A stretch of 64,000 nucleotides of DNA, from NCBI GenBank assembly GCA_964035545.1, contig OZ037766.1, forward strand, positions 11,293,722 to 11,357,721, written 5' to 3'. The notes beneath the pieces were generated by a model that was not told the DNA's origin, did no database searches, and saw only the letters and a list, made by a program, of their open reading frames with translations. The DNA comes from Bugula neritina. Lineage: Eukaryota; Bryozoa; Gymnolaemata; Cheilostomatida; Bugulidae. Of the stretch, positions 1 to 18,456 are shown in pieces. Within the stretch, counting starts at the first letter, position 1; the number at the start of each line of letters is the position of its first letter. Position numbers and translations under genes: made by a program.

Positions 1-156
1 TAAATAATACTACTTAATAATATTTTGAAAGAAATTGCTAGCAAAACTTCAGCAGTTGAATAGTTTTTACTCGACTGGGTATTTTGGAGCTAGCATTTGA
101 TAAGCTGAAGAAAGTGTAATAACCAAACAAGTAATAAAAAATAAACCAAGTTCTAC

Positions 157-1280
157 CATCAAATGCAGTACTCTGGAGGTTTTTACTCAGAACCTTTGAT
201 ATCACAGGCTCAATATTTCTAAGGAAAGCTGCTAAAGCTTCTGTATCAGCTTCTTCTACCAAGCGGTAATCTTTCTCGTCACTATCTGTTTGTATCTGCA
301 ATCGAGTTTACTATGTTGATTGAATTAGACTACATGAAATTCTTATACCCTTATAAAGCCTGTACTCTTTATCACAATATATTATACCCTCAAAAGATGC
401 AGTACTACAAAAATGTTATATCACTGCAGCATATTATTACAATACAAACTTGCACTACCCCCATTTGCTTATTGTAATCATTACTATATAATATATTATA
501 AGCTTTATGTTATATAGCACATTACTTCAAACTCACAAAGATATAGAATGTTTAGGAACAGTGAAAAACCCACAATCATAGAGTTTTTTTAATGTAAATA
601 GTGCAAATATTATAAAACATTTGTCTATAATTCGGAATCGGCGCATTCACAATTTTGGTTATGGAGCATGGTACTTTTCTCAAGTTATGCAAGTAATAAT
701 AAGGTACAAATGGTATGAAATTGATGTTAAGATTTTCTTGATGTAGCATACCTGCACATCACATTTGTGAAGGGCTTGCACAGCTGCTTCATCTATTCTC
801 AGTGGTTTGGTTTGCGTCCCAGAGTTATGAAAATCTCTAATAAAAACACACACATATATAATATGTGAGCAAGTTACAATCAAGTATGCAAATGTGATTG
901 CATCTCTAAAATGTAGTTAAACATTATTGAAATAATTCAAAACGATTAGTAGAAAGTGTGTCAACTACAGAAATTATTGCTTTATATAATTATTTCAATT
1001 ACCTAGCCTACAATACTAAGTCTTTCAATTTATTGGATAGTAATAAATTAGCTATATCACTAAAAAATTATGTATCATCACTGGTCTAGTACCTACACAT
1101 CATTTATTTGCAACATATAACAATGCTTAGAGTTTTTAAATTAATTTGTGTTTTTATTTCAATATTCTGGCCTTAGTTTGAATAGTTTGAATACAATTTA
1201 TATATTAATCAATATACGCACCTTTCTTTTCGCCATGCAGATTTAAAGTCTACTACCCCTACTGTTTCATCAGCAAACAT
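157..1280 (-). CDS. DYNC2I2: Dynein-2 intermediate chain DYNC2I2 (WDR34), N-terminal part
   Basis: Three coding exons on the minus strand: 1280-1222, 836-752 and 295-157; the gene then leaves the window. Phases agree (AG|A joins exon 1 to 2, phase 0 joins 2 to 3), with donors GTGCGT and GTATGC and a third donor GTAGAA at 156. The start ATG at 1280 gives a protein opening MFADETVGVVDFKSAWRKER. This resembles the vertebrate WDR34 N-terminus (DETLGV...WR), followed by two QT-rich light-chain-binding-like segments (GTQTKP and VQIQTDS) and the conserved block LAAFLRNIEPVISKVLSKN then QSTAFDG. The vertebrate protein has LAAFLRRVEAMVIRELNKN and QSHAFDG at the same place. The family is a WD40 intermediate chain of cytoplasmic dynein-2, the retrograde motor of intraflagellar transport in cilia. 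The WD40 propeller would lie to the left of the window. Assignment is from remembered family sequence. Confidence 0.85.
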
Positions 1281-2199
1281 TCTTTATGGCTGTCTAAGGA
1301 ACTAATGTAATTACACTCAGTCAACTAGTCCACTAACCAGATAGTACTATAAATGATTGCCAACTGGTGATTAAGCCTTTTAGGATAGTACCTGCAAATT
1401 GTAATAATGATTGCACCCACATAGTAATTGTTATTTACATTATTTCTTTGCAATTAAAAATTACAAAAAACTTAGAAAAGTACCTATTCCTTTTGCGTAT
1501 AATTTCACCATGTTATTCTGCAGCAATAAACCTCATCCTTTTATAATACTTTACTTGTTGTTTGCTCAATTTGCTACTTTGTAAGCTCAAGTTTTTTTGT
1601 TGGTTAGCAAATATAAATCAAATTATAAAAAAAGGATATTATAGTTGAATAGAAACTTTGAATGCAATAATTCCCAATTTTTTAATATAATATATATCAT
1701 GTTATTTTGAAACCCAATTACCAATTCAACTATGTTACATATTCAAGCACCTGTTGCACAATGACTATCACTATGACTATTACGGTGTCTAACAGTTATA
1801 CATATTGACATTATGACTATTATTTCTAGGACTAATACCACAGATACTCATTCTATATCACAGCTACTAAAACTAAACTGAAACTGTAGGCATAATTGTT
1901 GTCATAGTCTAAGTATGCAGGGATTTTAATTAAAAATGTTAAGACTACATTTCCTGAATAGACCTAGTACTAAGGTTTTATCTACTAGTAAAAGATCAAG
2001 ATGTACCACTTGCTAATATAGTATCACATTTACTATTAGTATTAGTATAGCTAAATGACTGAACGCTAATACTTATAATATGACTATAAGTACAAGTATA
2101 AGTTAATGAGTTATAGTTATACTTATAGTTATACTACTTATGTTATACTTATACCAAGTGTACTTTACTATAAATACAGCTCTTAAACTGTGATGTTGG
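1281..2199. other. AT-rich intergenic DNA upstream of DYNC2I2
   Basis: No coding exon recognised. It should hold the minus-strand DYNC2I2 promoter near 1281-1500, but no clear promoter motif is visible. From about 1755 it passes into degenerate TATNAS hexamer repeats. Confidence 0.5.
1755..2165. repeat. Degenerate TATNAS hexanucleotide tract (1)
   Basis: Interrupted runs of hexamers such as TATCAC TATGAC TATTAC near 1770-1790 and TATGAC TATAAG near 2090. Near 2110-2150 the strand sense flips to GTTATA/CTTATA, the reverse complement of TATAAC/TATAAG. The tract directly precedes the LINE. Confidence 0.6.
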
Positions 2200-4165
2200 T
2201 ACGTCCAGACCATGTTAACTGGTCTGTCCACCAACTTACAGAACATCAGAGACACTCGAAAAACTGCCATCATAAATGACAGACTCAAGAAATTAAGAGC
2301 CGACATTGCTACCCTTCAAGAAACATGATTAGCTGATCATGGCACTCTGAAGGAAAAGGACTACACGCTTTACTGGCAGGGAAGAAGTTCTAATGATCGA
2401 AGAGTATACGGAGTAGGCTTTGCAGTGAGGAACAGCCTCTTGAGTATGATAGAGCCAGGTAGTAATAGCTCAGAGAGACTCACAAGACTTTGTCTCAACA
2501 CCACTAGTGGCCCTGTCAACCTTGTCAGTGTGTATGCCCCAACACTATCTGCCACACCAGATGCCATGAACAAGCTCCACGAGAACCTCGCATGCATCAT
2601 CAGGGACATCCCCAGCACAGAACGGTTATTTCTACTGGGCGATTTCAATGCCCGGATGGGTGCCGATCATGACCCTACAGCTCCCTTGTTTAGGACACTT
2701 TGGTGCTGGAAGATTGAATGACAATAATCAGAGGCTGCTCAAAATCAGTGCTCTCTACAACTTGTGCATTACCAACACTTACTTCAAAGCCAAGCCACAA
2801 CACAAAGTTTTCTGGAGACGCCCGTGTTCCAATCAATGGCACCGACTGGACATGATCCTTACTAGACGTAATGCCATCGGGAATGTCTTCCACACCCGCT
2901 TCTATCACAGTGCAGACTGTGATACAGACCACTCTTTTGTAAGCTGCAAAATCAAGCTCCTACCAAAGCGGTTCCACCATACCAAAAAAACTGGGAACCC
3001 TGGCATTTGTGGATCAATTTGCGAATGTTTTTCAAAAATAATTCTCTCCCTCGCAGCCTGGCAAATCTGCCACAGCAAAATGGGAGAACCTGCAAAACTC
3101 TATACACAGTGCAGTCGTGATCGCTTTTGGTAAAAATACTTCGAAGTCGCATGATTGGTTTGATGCAACGTCGACTGAGATGACGCCGATCATCGAAGCT
3201 AAGCGTGCTACCCGGGCAGAATACAAGCAATCACCCAGTGAACAAAACCTTCATATTCTTATGGCTGCCAGGAGTAAAAGTAGACAGGCTGCCAGGCATT
3301 GCGCCAATGAGTACTGGACCGAGTTCAGCAAAAGTATCCAAAACACAGACGCAACAGGAAATGTCAGAGCAATGTACAATGGTATCAAGAAGGCAATAAG
3401 AACAATCCAAAACAAGATGGCTCTTTCAAATCTTCTACTGAGAAAACAAATCACTGACTAAGGAAAACAGATGAAAAGATGGTAGAACACTACACCAACC
3501 TATACTCTCACCAGAATGTTGCGTCTTCTTTGGGTTTTAATGCAATCGAATGTATATCTACTCTTGATGCTGAACCTACTGTGGATGAACTTAATAAAGC
3601 CATTGATAGTTTGACCCAGAGCAAAGCACCTGGCAGCAATGGAATACCTCCTGATTTCATCAAGTGCTGCAGGACCACTCTTCTATGTCTCCTGCATAAA
3701 GTTCTTCGCCAATGCTGAGAAGAAGGTACTGTACCACAAGACATAAGAAATGCAAAAAAACACCATACTCTATAAAAACAAAGGAGAGAGAAATGACTGC
3801 AACAACTACAGAGAAATCTCACTCCTTAGCATCCCTGGCAAAGTATTTGCCAAAGTTGTCCTGGCTCACCTATATATATTAACTGAACGAGTCTACCCTG
3901 AGCTGCAGTGTGGTTTCTGTGCTAAAAGGTCAACAATTGGCATGATCTTCTTTTTGCGCCAGCTACAGGAAAAGAAAAACTTCTTAGTGCAGCCGCTGAA
4001 AAGAGGGCAGCAGAAGGGCTCAGGCCATCACCAACAGACCAGAGTCTACTTACAAATGTGACCTCTGTGGCAAGGACTGCCATTCACACATTGGTTTGCA
4101 CAGCCACAGGCGTCGCTGCTCAGCCCAATCATAGGGTGCATTCAATGGTCGAATTGACCGACTGA
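2200..4165 (+). mobile_element. Decayed non-LTR retrotransposon (APE-type LINE) with internal deletion
   Basis: A broken single-copy LINE ORF. From about 2205 to 2960 it encodes an apurinic-type endonuclease: IATLQET near 2310, LLGDFNARMG near 2635, WRRP and the DHSFV-type end near 2930. A linker follows (about 3117-3460), then the fingers of a reverse transcriptase (SKAPGSNGIPPDF near 3625, LLSIPGKVFAKV near 3820, ELQCGF near 3900). After about 3985 the RT palm with its catalytic Asp-Asp box is missing, and the reading passes to the element's C-terminus: an AAAEKRAA segment and a C2H2-like finger (CDLCGKDC...H...H, 4051-4134) ending in TAG. Breaks: in-frame TGA at 2326 and near 3716, frame changes near 2680, 3110, 3465 and 3755. 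It resembles the elements often annotated as craniofacial development protein 2-like or endonuclease-reverse transcriptase in invertebrates; the clade (CR1, L2 or RTE-like) is not resolved. It cannot be autonomous. Confidence 0.88.
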
Positions 4166-4189
4166 GACCAAATTCCAAAAATATAATAC

Positions 4190-4300
4190 TTATAGTTTAA
4201 TTCTTATGCTATTACTATTAGTATTACCATTAGTATTAGTATTACTACTACTATTAGTATCACAATATCAATAGTAATACTAAAAGTATTAGTTATAACT
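4190..4300. repeat. Degenerate TATNAS hexanucleotide tract (2)
   Basis: TATTAG/TATTAC hexamers immediately downstream of the LINE 3' end. It may be the element's own microsatellite tail or the far side of the repeat it landed in. Confidence 0.55.
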
Positions 4301-4844
4301 TATACATGCATAGTGTGATAGTTATAATAATTATTATTAATCTTAGATTTAATGATAATATTATAATTATATATTGTATATTTTATTATTTATATTAACT
4401 TCAAGTTTAACATCAGCATTTATAATTTATATATTATTAGTATTATATTTATTGACAAATTCAACACGTCTTTGGCAATATTTTACAAATTCTGATTTCA
4501 ACCTTCAAAGTATAATAATTCAAATGTGGAGATTTGCTTGTCAGCTGAGTCGGTGATCGCCAATAGTAACATATCAACATAATAATATTGTTTCATGGCG
4601 ATCGCTTTCAAAATTTTTTGCTAAGATCGGTATGCGAATTTTGCCGAATGTTGCTGGAAGCAGCACCGAGTTGATAACCGCTGAGTACATTAGCTGGAAG
4701 TGTGTTGAGTTTAGCGTTAGGAGTTTGCGTAATACACTACATGTATATACAATAGCTGCACTTAGTCACCCAAACTTGGTGCTGCTTCTAGAAATATTTT
4801 TGTTACGCAAAGTGTAACCAGAGTTCTTTATTTCCATTATTACT

Positions 4845-4872
4845 AATGGACTGGAAAATGTTCCAGTCTATT
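4845..4872. repeat. Short inverted repeat
   Basis: Arms AATGGACTGGAA and TTCCAGTCTATT are complementary at most positions, with a 4-base loop. Confidence 0.5.
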
Positions 4873-5018
4873 AATTATTACTATAATATAATTCGGCTGT
4901 GCATGCATGGAAGATTTAGATGGCAATAATGGCTGTTATTGCTGCACTGTGTATTAAATGTTGACCGGTCAAGTGAGTTTATGTTTAGAGGAGAGGCGTC
5001 CTATTTCTTTTAATGCTC

Positions 5019-5074
5019 TGCATTTCTAACAAAATGCTACTTTTTCTAAAAAGTGCCATCTTGTTAGAATTGCA
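5019..5074. repeat. 56-bp imperfect hairpin, possible MITE remnant
   Basis: Starts TGCATTTCTAACAAAATG and ends CATCTTGTTAGAATTGCA. The two arms pair over about 27 bases with a few mismatches. The ends look like short terminal inverted repeats, but no target duplication is clear. Confidence 0.55.
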
Positions 5075-5394
5075 GTCCAAGCTGCTGTTTCCTCAAAAAT
5101 TGACCAATCAAAGTAGATTTAGCAACTTCCTCGTACTTGGATGTTAAAAACCAAATTCTGCGGTGCCTTCACATTCACAATATTAGTGACAATGATAAAA
5201 ACTAGATATCTTTAGATGCAAATCAGGGTTAATTGTTGGTGTAAGTGCTATAAACGTGTTTGCTTACGCTAAAGCTTTTACCTTTAAAAAGTTTAAGGTG
5301 ATTTATTAACATAGTTGTTAAAAATTTTCATAGTTTATTAATAATAATTGTTATTGTATTACATTTACTAAGACTAAGAGTAAAACACTAAGAG

Positions 5395-6260
5395 TAAGAA
5401 TTTACTTATTACTATAACTATAAGTATTACTATTAGTATTACTCTATTAGTATAACTATAATCATTACTGATTACTATTACTATTACTATTAGTATTACT
5501 ATTAGTATTACTATTAATATTAATATTAGTAATAGTATTACTATTACTATTAGTATTAAGTTCAACTTTGAGTTAAATATTTATTATTATTTAATAATAA
5601 TTTTAAATTATATTATTAAATTTAATTTTAAATGTAATATTAATTTAAATTTAACACCAACTTTAAGTTGAAGTTTAATATTGCAATTTCTAATATTTAT
5701 ATTGTAGTTATCGTCAGTATTAATAAATTGAAGTAATAAATATAATAATTATAATAATCATCAAATCTAGCGTCTGATTTAGTTTTATAACTTAGCAGTA
5801 TTACTATTACTATTAGTATAACTATAATCTATAAGTATAACTTGAAGTTAAATCATTAGTATTACTATTAGTATTAGTATAACTACAAGTGTTACATGAT
5901 ACATTTAGTTTTACTATACTCTTAAATAAAGTATAAATTATGTAGTCTATACTCCATAACATTAACCATAATTATAATAACTAAAAAGTATAAGTTAATG
6001 TATAAGTATTACTATTACTATTAGTATTAGTATCACTATCTTTATTAAACTTAGAGTTAGTGTTACTGTTACTCACTGTTAGTAATGCTAATCATAATCA
6101 TAATACCTAATAGACAATAGTAATACTAATACTACGTCTACTTTACTAGTAAGTGTTAGTGTAATTTATGACTATAACTAAAACTAAAAGTATATGTTTC
6201 ATCATTATGATTGCTATCCTATAGTTGTTAGTATTAGTATCACTATGACTATTGAGTGTG
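5395..6260. repeat. Degenerate TATNAS hexanucleotide tract (3), mostly TATTAS
   Basis: The cleanest part is about 5455-5560, a series of TATTAC, TATTAG and TATTAA units. Weaker blocks follow at 5800-5890, 6000-6040 and 6220-6250. The fourth base is mostly T in this tract. Confidence 0.75.
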
Positions 6261-7500
6261 AGGTTGAGAGTGAGTGTTGATGCAACTGTCAGTGTCAGCA
6301 GTTAAGATTTGATATTTGCAAGCTGAACTTACGTTTTATTTTTGTTGTTTAATTTTATTTCAACTTTTGCATTTTGCTACAAATTTATAGCATCAAGTTC
6401 AACTCACTATTGCCACTGCATTTTTTTATTGATTTGATGATGATAATCATAATCATAATGATAATATTAATTATGACTGCTGTTGTAGAATTAGGATATA
6501 ATACTAATTATAATATTAATTCCTATTGACATTAATAATTATTGAAAAATAGGCAGTGACACTTTTGCTGGTGCTAATAGATATAATTTGAGTATTGTAT
6601 GACAATAAATATAATAGTTAGAATATTATTGACTGTAATGTATAATCATATACTTACAATAGTAATACTAATAGTATTTAGCTATAAAACCGTAGCATGA
6701 ATATTAGTACTACAAGTATTACTAGAAGAAAAAAGTAAATGTTTTCATTGATACTTATATTATAATGGTTATTATTTTAACTTGAGAATATAATAAATTT
6801 AATTTTCATATCCATGAATTAAATATAATAATATGATTGTAAGTGTTAATTTTTAACATAATTTTATAATTTATGTTTTCAAGATAAAACTCTCAAAAGT
6901 TAGAAAGCTCACAAGCAAAGTTACTCCCAAAACCAATTGGTTTTAAACGCAACCATTTTTTAATTATCTTAGAGTCATTTTTCTCTGAATATTTATGCTC
7001 AAAATATATGCACTACATTCTTGTTTTCAGCAGTTGTTTTTAACTAAATTGAGATTTGTTGCACGTCAATTCTTTTTCAGAATGTACTTTTTAGTGTAAT
7101 TGGAATACCTGAAATGTATTTTCTCTACTCAGCACAAAAGATGTTGACTATGAGCGAATTGTGTAAAAAGCATTTTGACGCTATTTATATGTTATCAACC
7201 TCTGATAGTCATTTTTACTGTTACTTTATGCAAAGTTGACTTAGATTTAAATAAGCAGCTGTCTACCAATACTAAATTTATCGAATTTTCTTTAGCATGC
7301 AACTCAACAAATTAAGATCCTTCAAGTCAACAACTTTTAAAATTCACTTAACTTTCGACTTTTTTAAAAGTTATAAGGAACTTTGTGAATCCATGTAGTG
7401 TTATTGCAAGTTCTTAATACATATTTTAGGCTATCCTATAATCAGTCTTTCAAACATTTGACAAGTGAAACAGGTACAAGTACTGTATATGCTGTGTCTT
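6261..7500. other. AT-rich intergenic DNA
   Basis: No open frame or motif of note. This is presumably the distal upstream region of the kinase gene. Confidence 0.5.
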
Positions 7501-7567
7501 GCTAGTGAAAGCTTTGTTGATCGGTTTCAGTTCTAATCACTTATAGCTCAGCGAATGGTAAGTAGAC

Positions 7568-8006
7568 ATGCTGATACCTTGTAGTTTATACAAATAATTG
7601 TTGTCTTCAAAAACTTGCTCCTATTTATGTTCTTTCATTGCTTTCTACTCAAATCTATACTCTGTGGCTTGTCCTGGCTGACTTAGGTTGTCACATAAGT
7701 TGGCATCTGCAGTTTTTTCAATAGAAAACTTCACTAGCTAAAAAAGTCTATATTAAATTAACCAAAATATCTATTATAAAAATATACTTGTCAAGCCTGT
7801 ATTATACTGCTATGTACTGGATGTATTCAATATTATGCCGAATTTTATCACAGTTTCTAATATTTGATGAGAAATATGAATGGTTACTGGTTTTATCCCT
7901 CATAGACCATTTCTTTTCTTGCACCATGGCACAAAAACGAGCTAGTGCTAATAATGTTGATTAGAAACCTAGCAAGTGTTGGTGACTTAAAGTTATTTTT
8001 TCTTAG
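7568..8006 (+). other. Possible 5'-UTR intron of the Src-family kinase gene
   Basis: A strong donor (AATG|GTAAGTAG) sits at 7568, and an acceptor with a pyrimidine tract (TTTTTTCTTAG) ends at 8006, 60 bases before the kinase ATG. This suggests a non-coding first exon ending at 7567. There is no transcript evidence. Confidence 0.35.
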
Positions 8007-8065
8007 AGCTTTATATTTAATGTTTTCTTCGTGTACAAGGCTTATGCTTTATGTACTGTAGCGAG

Positions 8066-15687
<7,622 letters not shown>

Positions 15688-16738
15688 ACCTTGTAATCGT
15701 TGGAACAGGTCGCCGTTTTTTTCAAAGTCTCAGTCAACAATATTCCGTAACTGCATCACAAACTTTAAAAATGATTCTTCATTTTAACATTAACTCAACA
15801 GTCTCATTAAAATTGTTTGAGTTGTCTAACCGATCATCACAAGGGCCCACTGATTAATGACCACTTAAAATTAATTTGTATGATTTCTTTCTATTTTAAT
15901 TGATATGGCTTCCGTATGATTTCAATTCACAATCCCTTGAATGTGCTTAAAAATCCTAATTTACCATGAGTTTGATGATTTCCAATAACTTTGATTGAAA
16001 TAGTTTTCATCCAATATTACTGGTGCCAATAGTATTTTGAATTATGTAATTGAAAAAATTAGCCAACTATTTTCCTCAGATGATATTTTTTAAAAAACCC
16101 TTTTTTAAAATAGATTTTCATATCGCTATGTGTTTATAAAACTTCTCCCTAGATAAAATTACTTTTTATTCAATGGTTGGGCACCAAATTATGATATTAC
16201 TAGCAGTGTTTGATTTATCCAATAAACTATAGTATTTCATTGAGTATTGCTAGTTATGTAAACTTGTTACTGCTTGTCAATTGTTTTTAAAACATGGGTA
16301 TTTTTACATATATTTTGCACATTATTTTTTATCCAGACCTAATTTTATAAAATATTTCCTCTTAATACTTCACTTTTATCATAAAATGCACCCAATTAGT
16401 TATAATTATATTATCAATTTTTTTTTAAATAAATAAAAACATTGACAATCCTAACTTGATGGCTACTGTAACAAGTCTTTTAATATCATATAATAAAATA
16501 ATATTGATTAATACTGTCAATTTTATTTATAAACATATTTTTGCAAGTGAAATCAATATGATAGTAGGCTGCATAACCTTAGAAAACTGAAGTAAGCAAG
16601 GCTCCAACTGTAAAAGTTATCCAATGTGTATTGTGAAGGAATTTATAGCAAAAATGTTGAAAATAGTATTATTTCTTCACTTGATACATTTATGTTGTGC
16701 TTTTTAACTTATTAAAGTATAATTGAAGTTAAAAAAAA
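15688..16738 (+). other. 3' UTR and downstream region of the kinase gene
   Basis: No coding sequence. Candidate polyadenylation signals AATAAA occur near 16219 and 16428-16437; which is used cannot be told. The region ends at the T8 terminator of the convergent SRP RNA gene. Confidence 0.5.
16731..16738 (-). terminator. RNA polymerase III terminator of the SRP RNA gene
   Basis: Eight A on the plus strand, which is TTTTTTTT on the RNA strand. It follows directly after the 3' end of the SRP RNA, as expected for Pol III termination. Confidence 0.85.
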
Positions 16739-17033
16739 GGAATGGGTCCAACTGTGTTAGACAGGCTACCACAGAACTCCTATTCACGGGCGCTATCCCA
16801 CTACTGCACCATGCGGAAGCTTTTGCCTGCTGTGTTTCCACCCTGGGCCGGTACGCTTCTCTTTAGGCAACCTGGTCACATCAAGCTCCCCTAATGTCAC
16901 CATGTTGACACCGTGCTTAGTGCGGACGCCCGATCAACATAGGCAGGCCTGCAGCAGAGCCCCTGCCCTCAAGCCGTCCACCAAACCTAGCCTCCAAGTA
17001 GCTGGATTACAGGAGTACGCCACCACTCCCAGC
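16739..17033 (-). ncRNA. RN7SL: Signal recognition particle RNA (7SL / SRP RNA)
   Basis: A GC-rich block of about 295 nt that reads on the minus strand as a full-length SRP RNA, close to the ~300 nt of animal 7SL. The 5' Alu domain shows GTGGTGGCGTACTCCTGTAA then AGCTACTTGGAGGCT. The centre has GATCGGGCGTCCGCACTAAG and CAACATGGTGAC, nearly the vertebrate 7SL wording. The helix-6 apical GGAG (in TTAGGGGAGCTT), the SRP19 contact, is present. So are ACCAGGTTGCCTAA and the SRP54-binding helix-8 region GGTGGAAACACAGCAGG. The strand ends with CAGTAGTGGGATAGCGCC then GTGAATAG, followed by T8. The RNA is the scaffold of the particle that targets secretory ribosomes to the ER. Upstream on its strand there is an AT-rich TATA-like stretch (about 17043-17055). 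The 5' end is placed by alignment and may be off by a few bases. All landmarks are intact, so this looks like a functional gene. Confidence 0.95.
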
Positions 17034-18456
17034 TGCTGTACGCAAATTAAAATAATGACCAAATGAATCATAACTTTACACCACCAATCAAACGTACCAA
17101 TTTTTGTTTATGTCCAATCACATTTATCACTACACGAACATTAGCTTATCCACTGTTAACATCGTTAGACAATTGAATCTTGATACTCCAGAGCAAAAGC
17201 AAGTAAACGGTCTAATCTTTGTAACGTCGTTCCTGTAGCTTGAGGTTATCGGGTTCTAGCGAGCAACAACGCTGCTATCACCAAGATTTAAAGTTGACTT
17301 AAAAATAATAGTGCATAGGCTAAACAACAATTTCCTTTTCTCCTTTCTTTCATCAGCTTTGCATTGCATCTCCCATTCATTTTATACTTGCCTATCGAAG
17401 GCTCTCACTCAGACAAGTTAAAATACCGTTTTATCGTGTTATATTCAATATCTTATATTATTCATAGTTGAATCACTATGAGTATGACTATCAGTATGAA
17501 ACTATAAATTTAAAGTGTCAGTGTGTTCATTTCAATCTAAAAGTATTAGTAAATCTGTTTTGATTTTCAAATTGAAATATTCATATTCATATTGATATTG
17601 CCTTTGTCATTGAATTTGATTTTCGCACTCTGAGACAATATTCAATAGCCATAGGTATAACTTATACTTATAGTTATAAGTTATAACAGTAAGAGCAGTA
17701 CTAATAGACAATAGCAATACTCAAACAATAATACTTATATTTATAGAACTATGTACTTAAAATTATAAATATAACTATAAGTATAACTATAGTATAAGTA
17801 TAACTCTATAAACTATAAACTTAAAGTATAACTATAAGTTATCTGTTATACTGTATAACATCAACTATAAGTAGAAGTTATATTTTGTAAGTTATACTTA
17901 TAGTTATAGTTATAGAGTTATACTTGCATTTATAGATTTGAGTTATGTTAAACTTAAAGTTATTGTTGTTGTTATTGTTAATTGTAGTGCTAATACTAAT
18001 AGTAATACTAGTAGTACTAGTAGTAGTAATGCTTCCAGTTTGAGTAATCAGTAATAATAATGTAAGTAGTAATACTAATACCAACTAAGAGTGAGTAAAA
18101 AGCTAATCCTGTAACACTGAAAACAATGAAAAGGATGCTGTAATAGTAATACTAATTTTATTAATAGTAATACTAATAATGAGTATAATATTTAAATAAA
18201 TATAGTAATGGTTTGAATTTAAGTTATCATGATTATTTGATAGTTACTCTTATACTTATACAGTTATAGGAAATGTAGTAGTAATAGTTATAGTCTAATA
18301 CTACTAATAATTATCAACTCTGATGGACAAACTCTCAGTAATAGTTAGATTTTACCTATGTTTCAATGACAGTCCAACTATCACCCAATATTTCTTAAAA
18401 CATGGTGATTATTATATTGAATTTGTTATTTATTATAGTGATTATAATTATTAATG
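17034..18456. other. Intergenic region between SRP RNA and AsnRS
   Basis: No coding exon. The first 400 bases are mixed sequence and the rest is mainly TATNAS repeats. The AsnRS promoter must lie here or inside the repeat; none is recognisable. Confidence 0.5.
17455..18325. repeat. Degenerate TATNAS hexanucleotide tract (4), TATAAS-rich, with inverted halves
   Basis: At 17760-17870 the units read TATAAC/TATAAG. At 17880-17930 they read GTTATA/CTTATA, the opposite sense, so the two halves can fold on each other. TATTAS-like units on either strand recur at 17990-18080 and 18140-18180. Confidence 0.7.

Larger units (their letters stand above)
4301..5394. other. AT-rich intergenic DNA with small hairpins
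   Basis: No gene recognised. Short open frames at 4374-4556 and 4632-4817 show no family similarity that I can see. The hairpins at 4845-4872 and 5019-5074 are listed separately. Confidence 0.5.

Noticed and set aside
5374-5565. Open frame of Ile/Leu/Val repeats
   Set aside because: Translation of the TATTAS microsatellite, not a membrane protein.
16981-17033. Sequence resembling a primate Alu element or human contamination
   Set aside because: The similarity extends over the whole block in the order of SRP RNA helices, including the S domain that Alu lacks, and differs from human throughout. It is the 7SL gene itself.
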